A stretch of DNA of 5,820 nucleotides, from the NCBI GenBank assembly GCA_021808185.1, contig JAKBCB010000259.1:1-5820 (forward strand), written 5' to 3'. Positions 1 to 5,481 of the stretch are shown piece by piece. How positions within the stretch are numbered: the first letter of the stretch is position 1; every line of letters begins with the position of its first letter. The stretch comes from Pseudomonadota bacterium. GTDB lineage: Bacteria > Pseudomonadota > Alphaproteobacteria > Acetobacterales > Acetobacteraceae. The position numbers and the translations under genes are program-made. The notes under the pieces were generated by a model. It was not told the origin of the DNA. It saw nothing but the letters and a program-made list of their open reading frames with translations, and searched no databases.

Positions 1-1035
1 CAACAGCGCCAGCCGGTCCTCGGCCTGTTTGCGCTGCAACGCCGGGCGAATCGCCTGTCCGACATCGGCCAGCAGATCCGCGACATCCTGCAAATCCTCG
101 CGCGGCGTGCCGAAGGTCAGCGCCAGTCCGAAACGCGCGCCGCCGACGCCGAGCGGATGCAGCAGAAACGCGCGCATTCCGAACTCGCGGCCGAACCGGA
201 TCAACGGCCATTCATTGGCACCGGCCTCGGTTACTTCGGGCAGAATCAGGGGCGCGTCATCGGCCGGCATGACCGACCCGGTGACACCCTTGGAGGATTC
301 GGCGAAGGCCGCGAAGAACTCCGCGCGCTGCCGCGGCCCGACCTCCTGCGGCGCGGCGAACGCCAGCACCCGCACCCCGGGGCCGGCGACATTGTCCCAC
401 AGATGCCCGTTCAGCGCGCCGGTGTACCGGCAGAGCCGGGCGATGGCAGCCTCGATGGCGGCCACGAAGCCGGTGGCGCTGCCAACCAGCGCCAGGATGT
501 CGTTGATCAGCGCAAGCCGCGCCGTGGCGCGCTCCTGCAAGCGTTCCTGCCGCCGCCGTTCCAGCTCGGTCATGACCGCGCCGGCAAGATCGATCAGCGT
601 CGCCCGCTGCTCCGCCGTCAGCCCCGGCCGGGCCACCCGGTCGATCACGCAGAGCGTGCCGATGCGGAACCCATCCGGCGTCACCAGCGCGGCGCCCGCG
701 TAAAAGCGCAGATCCACCGGCGGCCCGAGCAACGGGTTGCCCACCAGCGTCTCGTCCGCCCAACTGTCCGAAATCTCCAGCACCGGGCCGGACGCCGCGA
801 CGGTGCGGCTGCACAGGCCGATGTGGCGCGGCACCTCCGTCGCGCCGAGCCCGATCTCGGCCTTGAACCAGACGCGCTCGGCATCCACCAGCGTCACCGC
901 CGCGATCGGCATTCCCATCACCCGCGCGGCCAGCCTGGCCAGCCGATCGAAGCTGGCCTCGCGCGGCGTGTCGAGAACGCCATAGCGGTGCAACGCCGCA
1001 AGGCGCGCCCGCTCGGCAAGGACAGGTGCGCTCAT
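1..1035 (-). CDS. GAF-domain signal transduction protein, C-terminus outside window
   Basis: The frame is open from an ATG at 1035 to the left edge (345 codons), so the 3' part is missing. Residues about 24-160 form a GAF domain of the kind found at the N-terminus of bacterial histidine kinases and cyclic-di-GMP enzymes. The lead-in YGVLDTPREASFDRLARLAA (18-37), then VTLVDAERVWFKAEIGL (47-63), RFYAGAAL (110-117) and GTLCVIDR (126-133) are typical. Residues about 153-182 (TELERRRQERLQERATARLA and on) look like a signalling helix. Residues about 178-332 form a second, more divergent GAF-like domain that ends in another charged helix (QRKQAEDRLALL), which normally leads into a PAS, kinase or GGDEF module. 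No signal peptide or membrane segment is visible, so it is probably a cytosolic sensor. The ligand and output domain cannot be told from here. An ATG at 1046 is in another frame and stops after two codons. The Shine-Dalgarno sequence is weak. The gene diverges from the iron-sulfur gene. Confidence 0.88.
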   Translation of the reverse strand, partial: MSAPVLAERARLAALHRYGVLDTPREASFDRLARLAARVMGMPIAAVTLVDAERVWFKAEIGLGATEVPRHIGLCSRTVAASGPVLEISDSWADETLVGNPLLGPPVDLRFYAGAALVTPDGFRIGTLCVIDRVARPGLTAEQRATLIDLAGAVMTELERRRQERLQERATARLALINDILALVGSATGFVAAIEAAIARLCRYTGALNGHLWDNVAGPGVRVLAFAAPQEVGPRQRAEFFAAFAESSKGVTGSVMPADDAPLILPEVTEAGANEWPLIRFGREFGMRAFLLHPLGVGGARFGLALTFGTPREDLQDVADLLADVGQAIRPALQRKQAEDRLALL

Positions 1036-1054
1036 CGTCACGTCATGGTCCACC

Positions 1055-1064
1055 GCGAATTCGC
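1055..1064. repeat. Perfect 10-bp palindrome GCGAATTCGC, possible operator
   Basis: GCGAATTCGC is a perfect palindrome 19 bases upstream of the GAF start codon. It lies where the candidate promoter would start transcription. Symmetry does not extend into the flanks. It could be a regulator site or a chance occurrence. Confidence 0.3.
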
Positions 1065-1071
1065 TTTTGGT

Positions 1072-1100
1072 ATTTTCGATTAGACAAATGTTTTCGTCAA
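1072..1100 (-). promoter_or_regulatory. Candidate sigma-70-type promoter of the GAF gene
   Basis: On the minus strand TTGACG (1100-1095) is followed after exactly 17 bases by GAAAAT (1077-1072). This matches the -35 consensus at 5 of 6 positions and the -10 consensus at 4 of 6. Transcription would start near 1064, giving a leader of roughly 30 bases before the ATG at 1035. The surrounding bases are distinctly AT-rich compared with the rest of the window. This is a pattern match only. Confidence 0.4.
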
Positions 1101-1173
1101 CGCCGAAACACGTACCAACATCGCTCCGACTCGGACCCGCGCGAGTCGACGGCTTCGCGGCATTCTGGATGCC

Positions 1174-1179
1174 TTGACA
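1174..1179 (+). promoter_or_regulatory. Consensus -35-like TTGACA upstream of the iron-sulfur gene
   Basis: A perfect TTGACA lies 36 bases before the chosen start of the downstream gene. The hexamer at the standard 17-base spacing (TGGCCT, 1197-1202) is a poor -10. The more AT-rich stretch AATATATGAAT (1187-1197) is too close to the -35. It is therefore only a possible half of a promoter. Confidence 0.2.
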
Positions 1180-1214
1180 CCATACGAATATATGAATGGC
1201 CTAGAGCAATGCGC

Positions 1215-1928
1215 ATGCAAGAGCAGCAAAACGATCGCCTACCCGAATGGGCCGGTTTCATGCGCACGCCGCGCGCGCCGTGGTCCGGGCTGGTCTGGCG
1301 CGGCGCGTTCCATCCGGCGCCGCACGATCAGGTTCCGGCCATGCCGGACGGCGCGCAAGCTGGCACGCTGGTGCTGCTCGGCTTCGCCGGGCGCGCCGGC
1401 TGGCCCGCCTTCGCCGCCGCGCCCGAAGCGCGGGACGGCGCGCCCGACCCGCTCGATCGCTGGTCGCGCCGGGTGATCGGCGCGCTCGCGGCGGCGGCCG
1501 GCGGCGCCGCGCTGTTCCCGTTCGGCGGTCCGCCCTGGCTGGCGTTCCAACGCTGGGCACAACGGGCCGAGCCTGTGTTCGCTTCGCCGCTCGGGCTGCT
1601 GATCCATCCGGTCTGGGGGCTGTGGCACAGCTATCGCGGCGCCGTGGCGCTGGCAGAACGGCTGCCGTTGCCGGCGCTGCCGCCGGCCGCGCATCCGTGC
1701 GAAGGCTGCGCCGATCGCCCGTGCCTGCACACCTGCCCGGTCGGCGCCTTCCGCCCGGATGGCTACGACGTGGCCGCCTGCGCCGCGCATCTCTCGCGGC
1801 CGGCGGGGGCGGATTGCATGGCGCTCGGCTGCGCGGCGCGCCGCGCCTGCCCGGTCGGTGCGGACCATATCTACGCCCCGGAAGCCGCCGCGTTTTCCAT
1901 GCGTGCCTTCCGCGCGGCGCGCGCGTAG
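1215..1928 (+). CDS. Eight-cysteine iron-sulfur protein with CblC/QueG-like features
   Basis: The product has 237 residues. All eight cysteines lie in the last third (162, 165, 170, 174, 189, 201, 206, 212). They form CEGCADRPCLHTCPVGAF, then YDVAACAAHL, then CMALGCAARRACPVG. The order and the CPxGA...Y.V..C..HL context match the two-[4Fe-4S] module of epoxyqueuosine reductase QueG, although some spacings differ. The upstream part contains TLVLLGFAG (51-59), DPLDRW (78-83), FQRWAQRAEP (111-120) and GLLIHPVWGLWHSYRG (127-142). These resemble, as I recall it, human MMACHC (CblC), whose fold QueG shares. A corrinoid-linked redox role is inference; databases usually call such proteins simply ferredoxin. 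There is no signal peptide, so it is probably cytosolic. ATG 1215 was chosen because GAG at 1204-1206 sits 8 bases upstream. ATG 1209 (239 residues) and ATG 1260 (222 residues) are alternatives. The stop lies one base from the convergent TPR gene. Confidence 0.85.
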   Translation: MQEQQNDRLPEWAGFMRTPRAPWSGLVWRGAFHPAPHDQVPAMPDGAQAGTLVLLGFAGRAGWPAFAAAPEARDGAPDPLDRWSRRVIGALAAAAGGAALFPFGGPPWLAFQRWAQRAEPVFASPLGLLIHPVWGLWHSYRGAVALAERLPLPALPPAAHPCEGCADRPCLHTCPVGAFRPDGYDVAACAAHLSRPAGADCMALGCAARRACPVGADHIYAPEAAAFSMRAFRAARA

Positions 1929-1929
1929 C

Positions 1930-3723
1930 TCAGTCGGCGATCTCGGCGGCCACCTCGCCCGCGACGCAGCGTGCCAGCCGCGAGGCGACATCGGCCACCG
2001 CCGCCGCCCAGTCCCCTGGCTCGGGCTGGCGGAACTGCAACAGCGTCGGATACCAGGGACAGCGCGCCCCCTCGCGCAGCCAGCGCCAATCGCTGTCGAA
2101 GCGGTTGAGCAGCCACACCGGCCGCCCGAGCGCCCCGGCCAGATGCGCCACCGCCGTATCGACCGCTATCACCAGATCCAGGCACGAAACCAGTGCCGCC
2201 GTGTCGCCCAGCGTCGCCAGCTCGTCCGTCCAGTCGTGCAGCGCGAGATCCGGCAGCCCCTCGGCGCCGCGTTGCAGGCTGACGAACGAGACCCCGCCGA
2301 CCGCCCCGAGCGGCGCGAGCAGCGCGGGCGGGATGGATCGGCGCCGGTCCGCCGCATAGGCCGGATTGCCCGCCCAAACCAGGCCGACGCGCCGCCCCGG
2401 CAGCCCCGCCACGCGCGCCGCCCAGCCGGCTACGGCGGCCGGATCGGGGCGCAGATACGGCACATCCTCGGGGATGTCGGCCAGCGTCAGCCCCAGTGCA
2501 TGCGGCAGGCTGGGCAGCGGGCAATGCAGGTCCACCGGCGGCAGCGCCGCGCCGGCCGTGACCACACGCACGCGCGGGTCCAATCCGTCGGCGAGGCCGC
2601 GCAGCGTCGCCGGCACCTCCAGCACCACCGGCCCGGCCTTGGCCAGCATGGGCACGAAGCGCAGCATCTGGATGCTGTCGCCCAGCCCCTGTTCGGCGTG
2701 CAGCAACAGGGTCCGCCCGCCGCGCGGCGCGCCGTCCCAGCGCGGCACGCCCATGGCACGCGGCGGCGCGAAGCCCTGCCGCCGCCAGCGCCATTCCAGC
2801 CCGGCAAACCCCTCCGGCATGCGCCCGGCCAGCAGTTGCACGGTGCCGAGCGTGGTGTGCGCCTCGGCGTGGCCGGGATCGAGGCGCAGCGCGCGCTGGC
2901 AGCATGCCTCGGCTTCCGCCGCCGCCAGCCGCCCCTGCGCCGCCAGCACGGCACCGAGATTGGCCCAGCTATCCGCCGCGTCCGGGCGCAGCCGCACGGC
3001 ACGGCGCAGCAGCGCCTCCGCCTCGTCGAACCGGCCGAGCACGCGCAGCACGTTGCCCAGATTGGTGGCGTTCGCGGCGCTGTCCGGCCGCAAGGCCAGG
3101 GCCGCGCGATGGCACGCCTCCGCGTCCTCCACCTCGCCCAGCGCCTCCAGTACCAGCCCCAGACACGCCAGCGCCGGCTCATGCCCCGGGTCGAGCCGCA
3201 GCGCCGCGCGCAATGCTGCCGCCGCCTCGTCCAGCCGGCCGAGCCGGTGCAGGCAGGCGCCGAGATTGCCCCGCGCGTCGGCGGCCGAGGGCGCCAGCCG
3301 CACCGCCGCGCGCAACGCCGCCTCCGCCTCCGCCGGGCGCGCATCGCGCAGCAGCGCGAGGCCAAGATTGGCCCAGGCGTCGGCGTTGCCCGGCTCGCGC
3401 CCCAGCGCCGCGCGAAACCCCGCTTCGGCGGCGGCCAGATCGCCGGCGGCGAGGCTCGCGGTGCCCAGGCTTGCGTGAAAATTCGCGACCTCCGGCCGCA
3501 GCCGCACCGCCGCGCGCAGATGGGTCAGCGCCGCCGCATGCCGGCCGGCGGCGTGCTCGACCAGCCCGAGCAAATGCGATCCGTCCGCGTGCCCCGGCGC
3601 CGCGGCGAGCAGCGCGCGGTAGCACCGCCCCGCCTCCTCCAGCCGTCCGGCGCGGTGGAGCGTAAGCCCCTGGTCGAGCAGGGTGTCAGCGAGCAGCGTG
3701 TCAGTCGGTGCGTCGGCGATCAT
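1930..3723 (-). CDS. TPR-repeat protein with C-terminal glycosyltransferase-9-like domain
   Basis: The product has 597 residues. Residues about 12-290 are eight tandem 34-residue tetratricopeptide repeats with the usual pattern (for example AWANLGLALLRDARPAEAEA, 116-135), followed by a half repeat to about 310. Residues about 337-590 form a GT-B-type domain like heptosyltransferase family 9. Its motifs are LLLHAEQGLGDSIQMLRF (339-356), DLHCPLPSLPHALG (398-411), VGLVWAGNPAY (446-456), DWTDEL (497-502), and VDTAVAHLAGALGRPVW (521-537) with DWRWL and CPWYPT after it. The architecture is common in alphaproteobacteria. The TPR part probably binds a protein partner and the C-terminal domain probably transfers a sugar, but donor and acceptor are unknown. 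There is no signal peptide, so it is likely cytosolic. The ATG at 3723 is the only start that fits the first repeat; no clear Shine-Dalgarno is seen. One repeat carries a two-residue insertion (EAEA, 270-273). Confidence 0.9.
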   Translation of the reverse strand: MIADAPTDTLLADTLLDQGLTLHRAGRLEEAGRCYRALLAAAPGHADGSHLLGLVEHAAGRHAAALTHLRAAVRLRPEVANFHASLGTASLAAGDLAAAEAGFRAALGREPGNADAWANLGLALLRDARPAEAEAALRAAVRLAPSAADARGNLGACLHRLGRLDEAAAALRAALRLDPGHEPALACLGLVLEALGEVEDAEACHRAALALRPDSAANATNLGNVLRVLGRFDEAEALLRRAVRLRPDAADSWANLGAVLAAQGRLAAAEAEACCQRALRLDPGHAEAHTTLGTVQLLAGRMPEGFAGLEWRWRRQGFAPPRAMGVPRWDGAPRGGRTLLLHAEQGLGDSIQMLRFVPMLAKAGPVVLEVPATLRGLADGLDPRVRVVTAGAALPPVDLHCPLPSLPHALGLTLADIPEDVPYLRPDPAAVAGWAARVAGLPGRRVGLVWAGNPAYAADRRRSIPPALLAPLGAVGGVSFVSLQRGAEGLPDLALHDWTDELATLGDTAALVSCLDLVIAVDTAVAHLAGALGRPVWLLNRFDSDWRWLREGARCPWYPTLLQFRQPEPGDWAAAVADVASRLARCVAGEVAAEIAD

Positions 3724-3738
3724 GCCGCAGCGTGCGCG

Positions 3739-3774
3739 CCGAATTCTTTCCGAATTGCAAACGCGCGACGTCGC
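3739..3774. repeat. Spaced direct repeat and palindrome upstream of the TPR gene
   Basis: CCGAATT occurs at 3739-3745 and again at 3750-3756, an offset of 11 bases or about one helical turn. A perfect 10-bp palindrome GCGACGTCGC follows at 3765-3774. Both lie in the 77-base gap before the TPR gene (start codon at 3723). Such an arrangement could bind a regulator. No convincing -35/-10 pair is seen beside it, and the small size makes chance possible. Confidence 0.25.
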
Positions 3775-3800
3775 AGGGGGTGTCGTTTCCCTCCGCGAGC

Positions 3801-3941
3801 CTATTTGACGGGGGTCTTGCCGGGGGGGGCGGCCGAGGCGGATGCCGGCTTGATGAACGACACCTTGGTGGCGGGCGCGGTCTTCTTGTCGGCCTTCGGC
3901 TTCTTCGGTTCGCGGCCGCTGCGCTTCTGTCCCTTGGCCAT
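3801..3941 (-). CDS. Small lysine-rich conserved hypothetical protein (46 aa)
   Basis: A 46-residue protein starts MAKGQKRSGREPKKPKADKK and ends APPGKTPVK. It has 13 Lys/Arg and only two acidic residues, no Cys, and no predicted membrane segment. The composition suggests a disordered, very basic polypeptide. The opening MAKGQ.RS.RE.KKPK is one I recognise from short uncharacterised proteobacterial proteins; no function is known to me. The start is well supported, because AGGAG lies six bases before the ATG, the best ribosome binding site in the window. The gene sits 39 bases after the DUF1488 gene and 77 before the TPR gene, so it may be co-transcribed. A run of eight C (G8 at 3822-3829 on the plus strand) lies near its 3' end. 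Nucleic acid binding would fit the charge but is a guess. Confidence 0.75.
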   Translation of the reverse strand: MAKGQKRSGREPKKPKADKKTAPATKVSFIKPASASAAPPGKTPVK

Positions 3942-3947
3942 GTCGGT

Positions 3948-3952
3948 CTCCT
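3948..3952 (-). promoter_or_regulatory. Shine-Dalgarno AGGAG of the small basic gene
   Basis: AGGAG on the minus strand ends six bases before the ATG at 3941. It fixes the start of a gene that would otherwise be too short to call with confidence. Confidence 0.65.
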
Positions 3953-3980
3953 GAGTTCGGCTGCTTCGGGCCGTCGGCGG

Positions 3981-4313
3981 CTAGGCCCCCATTTGCCGCG
4001 GCACGGCGGACGCGACGGCGGGGGCCGCCGGCGGATCATCGATGTCGTCGGCCCAGATGCTGACAATGCCGGAGACACTCTCCGGCCGTTCGCCGAACAT
4101 CCTCGCCGCGATCGCCTCGATGCGCGGCCGGGCAGCGACGAAGTTCTTCAGCAATTCGGTGGCGGCGAACTGCCGCCGCCCGGTCACGTCCTGCAAGGCG
4201 GAACGCGAGATGGCGCACGGAACGACACGGCCGGCCGCCGCGATCTCGAACAAGACGCGGCTGCCATCCCAGCGCGGCGCCGACAGCGATAATGCGGGGG
4301 CAACGAGTTTCAT
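3981..4313 (-). CDS. DUF1488 family protein
   Basis: The product has 110 residues. Residues about 13-72 match the DUF1488 pattern: a short beta region ending VLFEIAAAGRVVPCAISRSAL (20-40, read as V20 to L40), a TGRR turn, then a helical part ELLKNFVAARPRIEAIAARMF (53-73, with R62, R64 and I65 in the usual positions). Residues 74-110 are a tail with an acidic stretch (WADDIDDPP) and then an Ala/Pro-rich end, probably flexible. The molecular function of DUF1488 is not established as far as I know. The ATG at 4313 was chosen because AAGGGA (4327-4322 on the minus strand) lies eight bases upstream. Reading from the in-frame ATG at 4397 would add 28 residues with no family resemblance. It follows mutY after 103 bases. 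Confidence 0.8.
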   Translation of the reverse strand: MKLVAPALSLSAPRWDGSRVLFEIAAAGRVVPCAISRSALQDVTGRRQFAATELLKNFVAARPRIEAIAARMFGERPESVSGIVSIWADDIDDPPAAPAVASAVPRQMGA

Positions 4314-4341
4314 GCAAATTTTCCCTTCCGGGGAAGAAATC

Positions 4342-4366
4342 CTCGGCAAAAAGGCTGCCCGCCGAG
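4342..4366. repeat. Inverted repeat between mutY and the DUF1488 gene
   Basis: CTCGGC (4342-4347) pairs perfectly with GCCGAG (4361-4366) across a 13-base loop. An alternative smaller stem GGCA/TGCC uses 4345-4348 and 4356-4359. On the minus strand the T-run lies inside the loop, not after the stem, so it is not a standard intrinsic terminator. It could be a weak attenuator or nothing. Confidence 0.2.
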
Positions 4367-4416
4367 TGCCCCGGATTTGGCGAGTCGGCGGCGGCATTAC
4401 AAGCGCGCGGGGCGCC

Positions 4417-5472
4417 TTACGCCGCCGAGGCTACCCGCACGCATTTGCGCATAACCGAGGGCAACGCCTCGCCCGCCAGATCCGCCACCGGCCGCAGGAA
4501 GCCCTCGGCGCGGATCGCCGGCACGCTGGCGGCGACCACCTCGATCGCAAGCTCGAAATGCGTCAGGCCGTGGCGCACCTGCCCGGCCGGGCGCCACTCC
4601 GCCCGCATGGGCGCGAAGGCCAGCCACTCTGTTGCGGCCCACGGCGAGACTCGCCATTCGGTGCCGGGCAATTCCGTCATGCCACCCAGCAGCCCGCGCG
4701 GCGGGCGGCGGCGCAGCAGCACGCGGCCGGCCGGATCGGTCAGCCAGAAATGCACCCCGTGCCGCAACGGGCGCGCCCGCTTCGGCGCCTTGCGCGGCAA
4801 CTCGGCGGCGATGCCGGCGCGGCGCGCGGCGCAGGCGCCGAGCCAGGGGCACACGCCGCAGGCAGGCGATGCCGGCGTACACACCGTCGCGCCGAGGTCG
4901 AACAGCGCCTGCGCGAAATCGGACGGGCGCGCGCGCGCCTCCGGCTGCTCGCCCAGCCGCGCGGCGGCGGCGGCGATGTCTTGCTTCGCCGCGGGCAGCG
5001 CCTGCGTGACCGCGAACACGCGGGCGGCGACGCGCTCGACATTGCCGTCCACCGGCACCGCCGGCACCCCGAACGCGATGGCGGCGACGGCGCTGGCAGT
5101 GTACGGCCCGATTCCCGGCAGCGCGCGCAGCCCCGCGACATCGCGGGGAAACCCGCCCGCGCCGGCCACGGCCTTGGCGCAGGCATGCAGATTGCGGGCG
5201 CGCGCGTAGTAGCCAAGGCCCGCCCAGGCCGCCATCACATCCGCCTCGGGCGCCTCGGCCAGCGCGCGCACGCTGGGAAAGCGGGTGAGGAAGGCTTCAT
5301 AATACGGTAGGACGGCGACGACGGTGGTCTGTTGCAGCATGATCTCGCTGAGCCAGACCCGGTACGGATCGGCCGCCTCCCCCGGTTCCGCCCGCCAGGG
5401 CAGGCGGCGGCGGTGCCGGTCGTACCAGGCGAGCAGGGCGGCGGCCGGCGGGACTGACGATGCGGGGGACAC
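4417..5472 (-). CDS. mutY: Adenine DNA glycosylase MutY
   Basis: MutY removes adenine mispaired with 8-oxoguanine, starting base excision repair that prevents G:C to T:A changes. At 351 residues it has the usual family length. The catalytic glutamate is E43 in SEIMLQQT. The helix-hairpin-helix is LPGIGPYTASAVAAIAFG (118-135), and the catalytic aspartate is D142 in VDGNVERV. The [4Fe-4S] site is complete with the classic C-x6-C-x2-C-x5-C spacing (C198, C205, C208, C214). Residues about 235-345 are the NUDIX-like 8-oxoG recognition domain. Its usual Phe-Ser-His loop reads LTHF (303-306), so Thr replaces Ser and the His (305) is kept. The start is a GTG; no ATG or other usual start fits before LLAWYDRHRRRLPW, and the 12 residues before that segment match E. 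coli MutY. No clear Shine-Dalgarno is seen. It diverges from the DUF721 gene. Confidence 0.96.
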   Translation of the reverse strand: MSPASSVPPAAALLAWYDRHRRRLPWRAEPGEAADPYRVWLSEIMLQQTTVVAVLPYYEAFLTRFPSVRALAEAPEADVMAAWAGLGYYARARNLHACAKAVAGAGGFPRDVAGLRALPGIGPYTASAVAAIAFGVPAVPVDGNVERVAARVFAVTQALPAAKQDIAAAAARLGEQPEARARPSDFAQALFDLGATVCTPASPACGVCPWLGACAARRAGIAAELPRKAPKRARPLRHGVHFWLTDPAGRVLLRRRPPRGLLGGMTELPGTEWRVSPWAATEWLAFAPMRAEWRPAGQVRHGLTHFELAIEVVAASVPAIRAEGFLRPVADLAGEALPSVMRKCVRVASAA

Positions 5473-5481
5473 GGGCGGGGT

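Noticed and set aside
157..1083. A 308-codon plus-strand open frame opposite the GAF gene
   Set aside because: It is a low-complexity Arg/Gln/His/Pro/Ala translation, and the opposite strand carries well-conserved GAF motifs over the same bases.
1922..1940. tRNA-like stretch resembling the D-arm (GTAGCTCAGTCGGC)
   Set aside because: The bases are the end of one gene and the stop region of the next. No anticodon arm, T-arm box or acceptor pairing follows within tRNA length.
2830..3690. Periodic similarity at DNA level suggesting a repeat array
   Set aside because: The period is 102 bases and in frame, caused by 34-residue TPR units. The copies are diverged and there are no constant spacers, so it is not CRISPR or a satellite.
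1759..3954. A 731-codon open frame on the plus strand opposite the TPR gene
   Set aside because: Its translation is rich in Arg, Gln, Pro and Ala with no recognisable domain, and it lies antisense to a clear TPR/glycosyltransferase gene. Very high GC content and the 102-base repeat period keep stop codons out of the antisense frame.
4325..4336. Short inverted repeat CTTCC/GGAAG over the DUF1488 ribosome binding site
   Set aside because: The stem is four to five base pairs with a minimal loop, too weak to argue for translational control.
4314..4397. Upstream in-frame start at 4397 for the DUF1488 gene (138 residues)
   Set aside because: The added residues have no family resemblance, whereas the ATG at 4313 has AAGGGA at a good distance.
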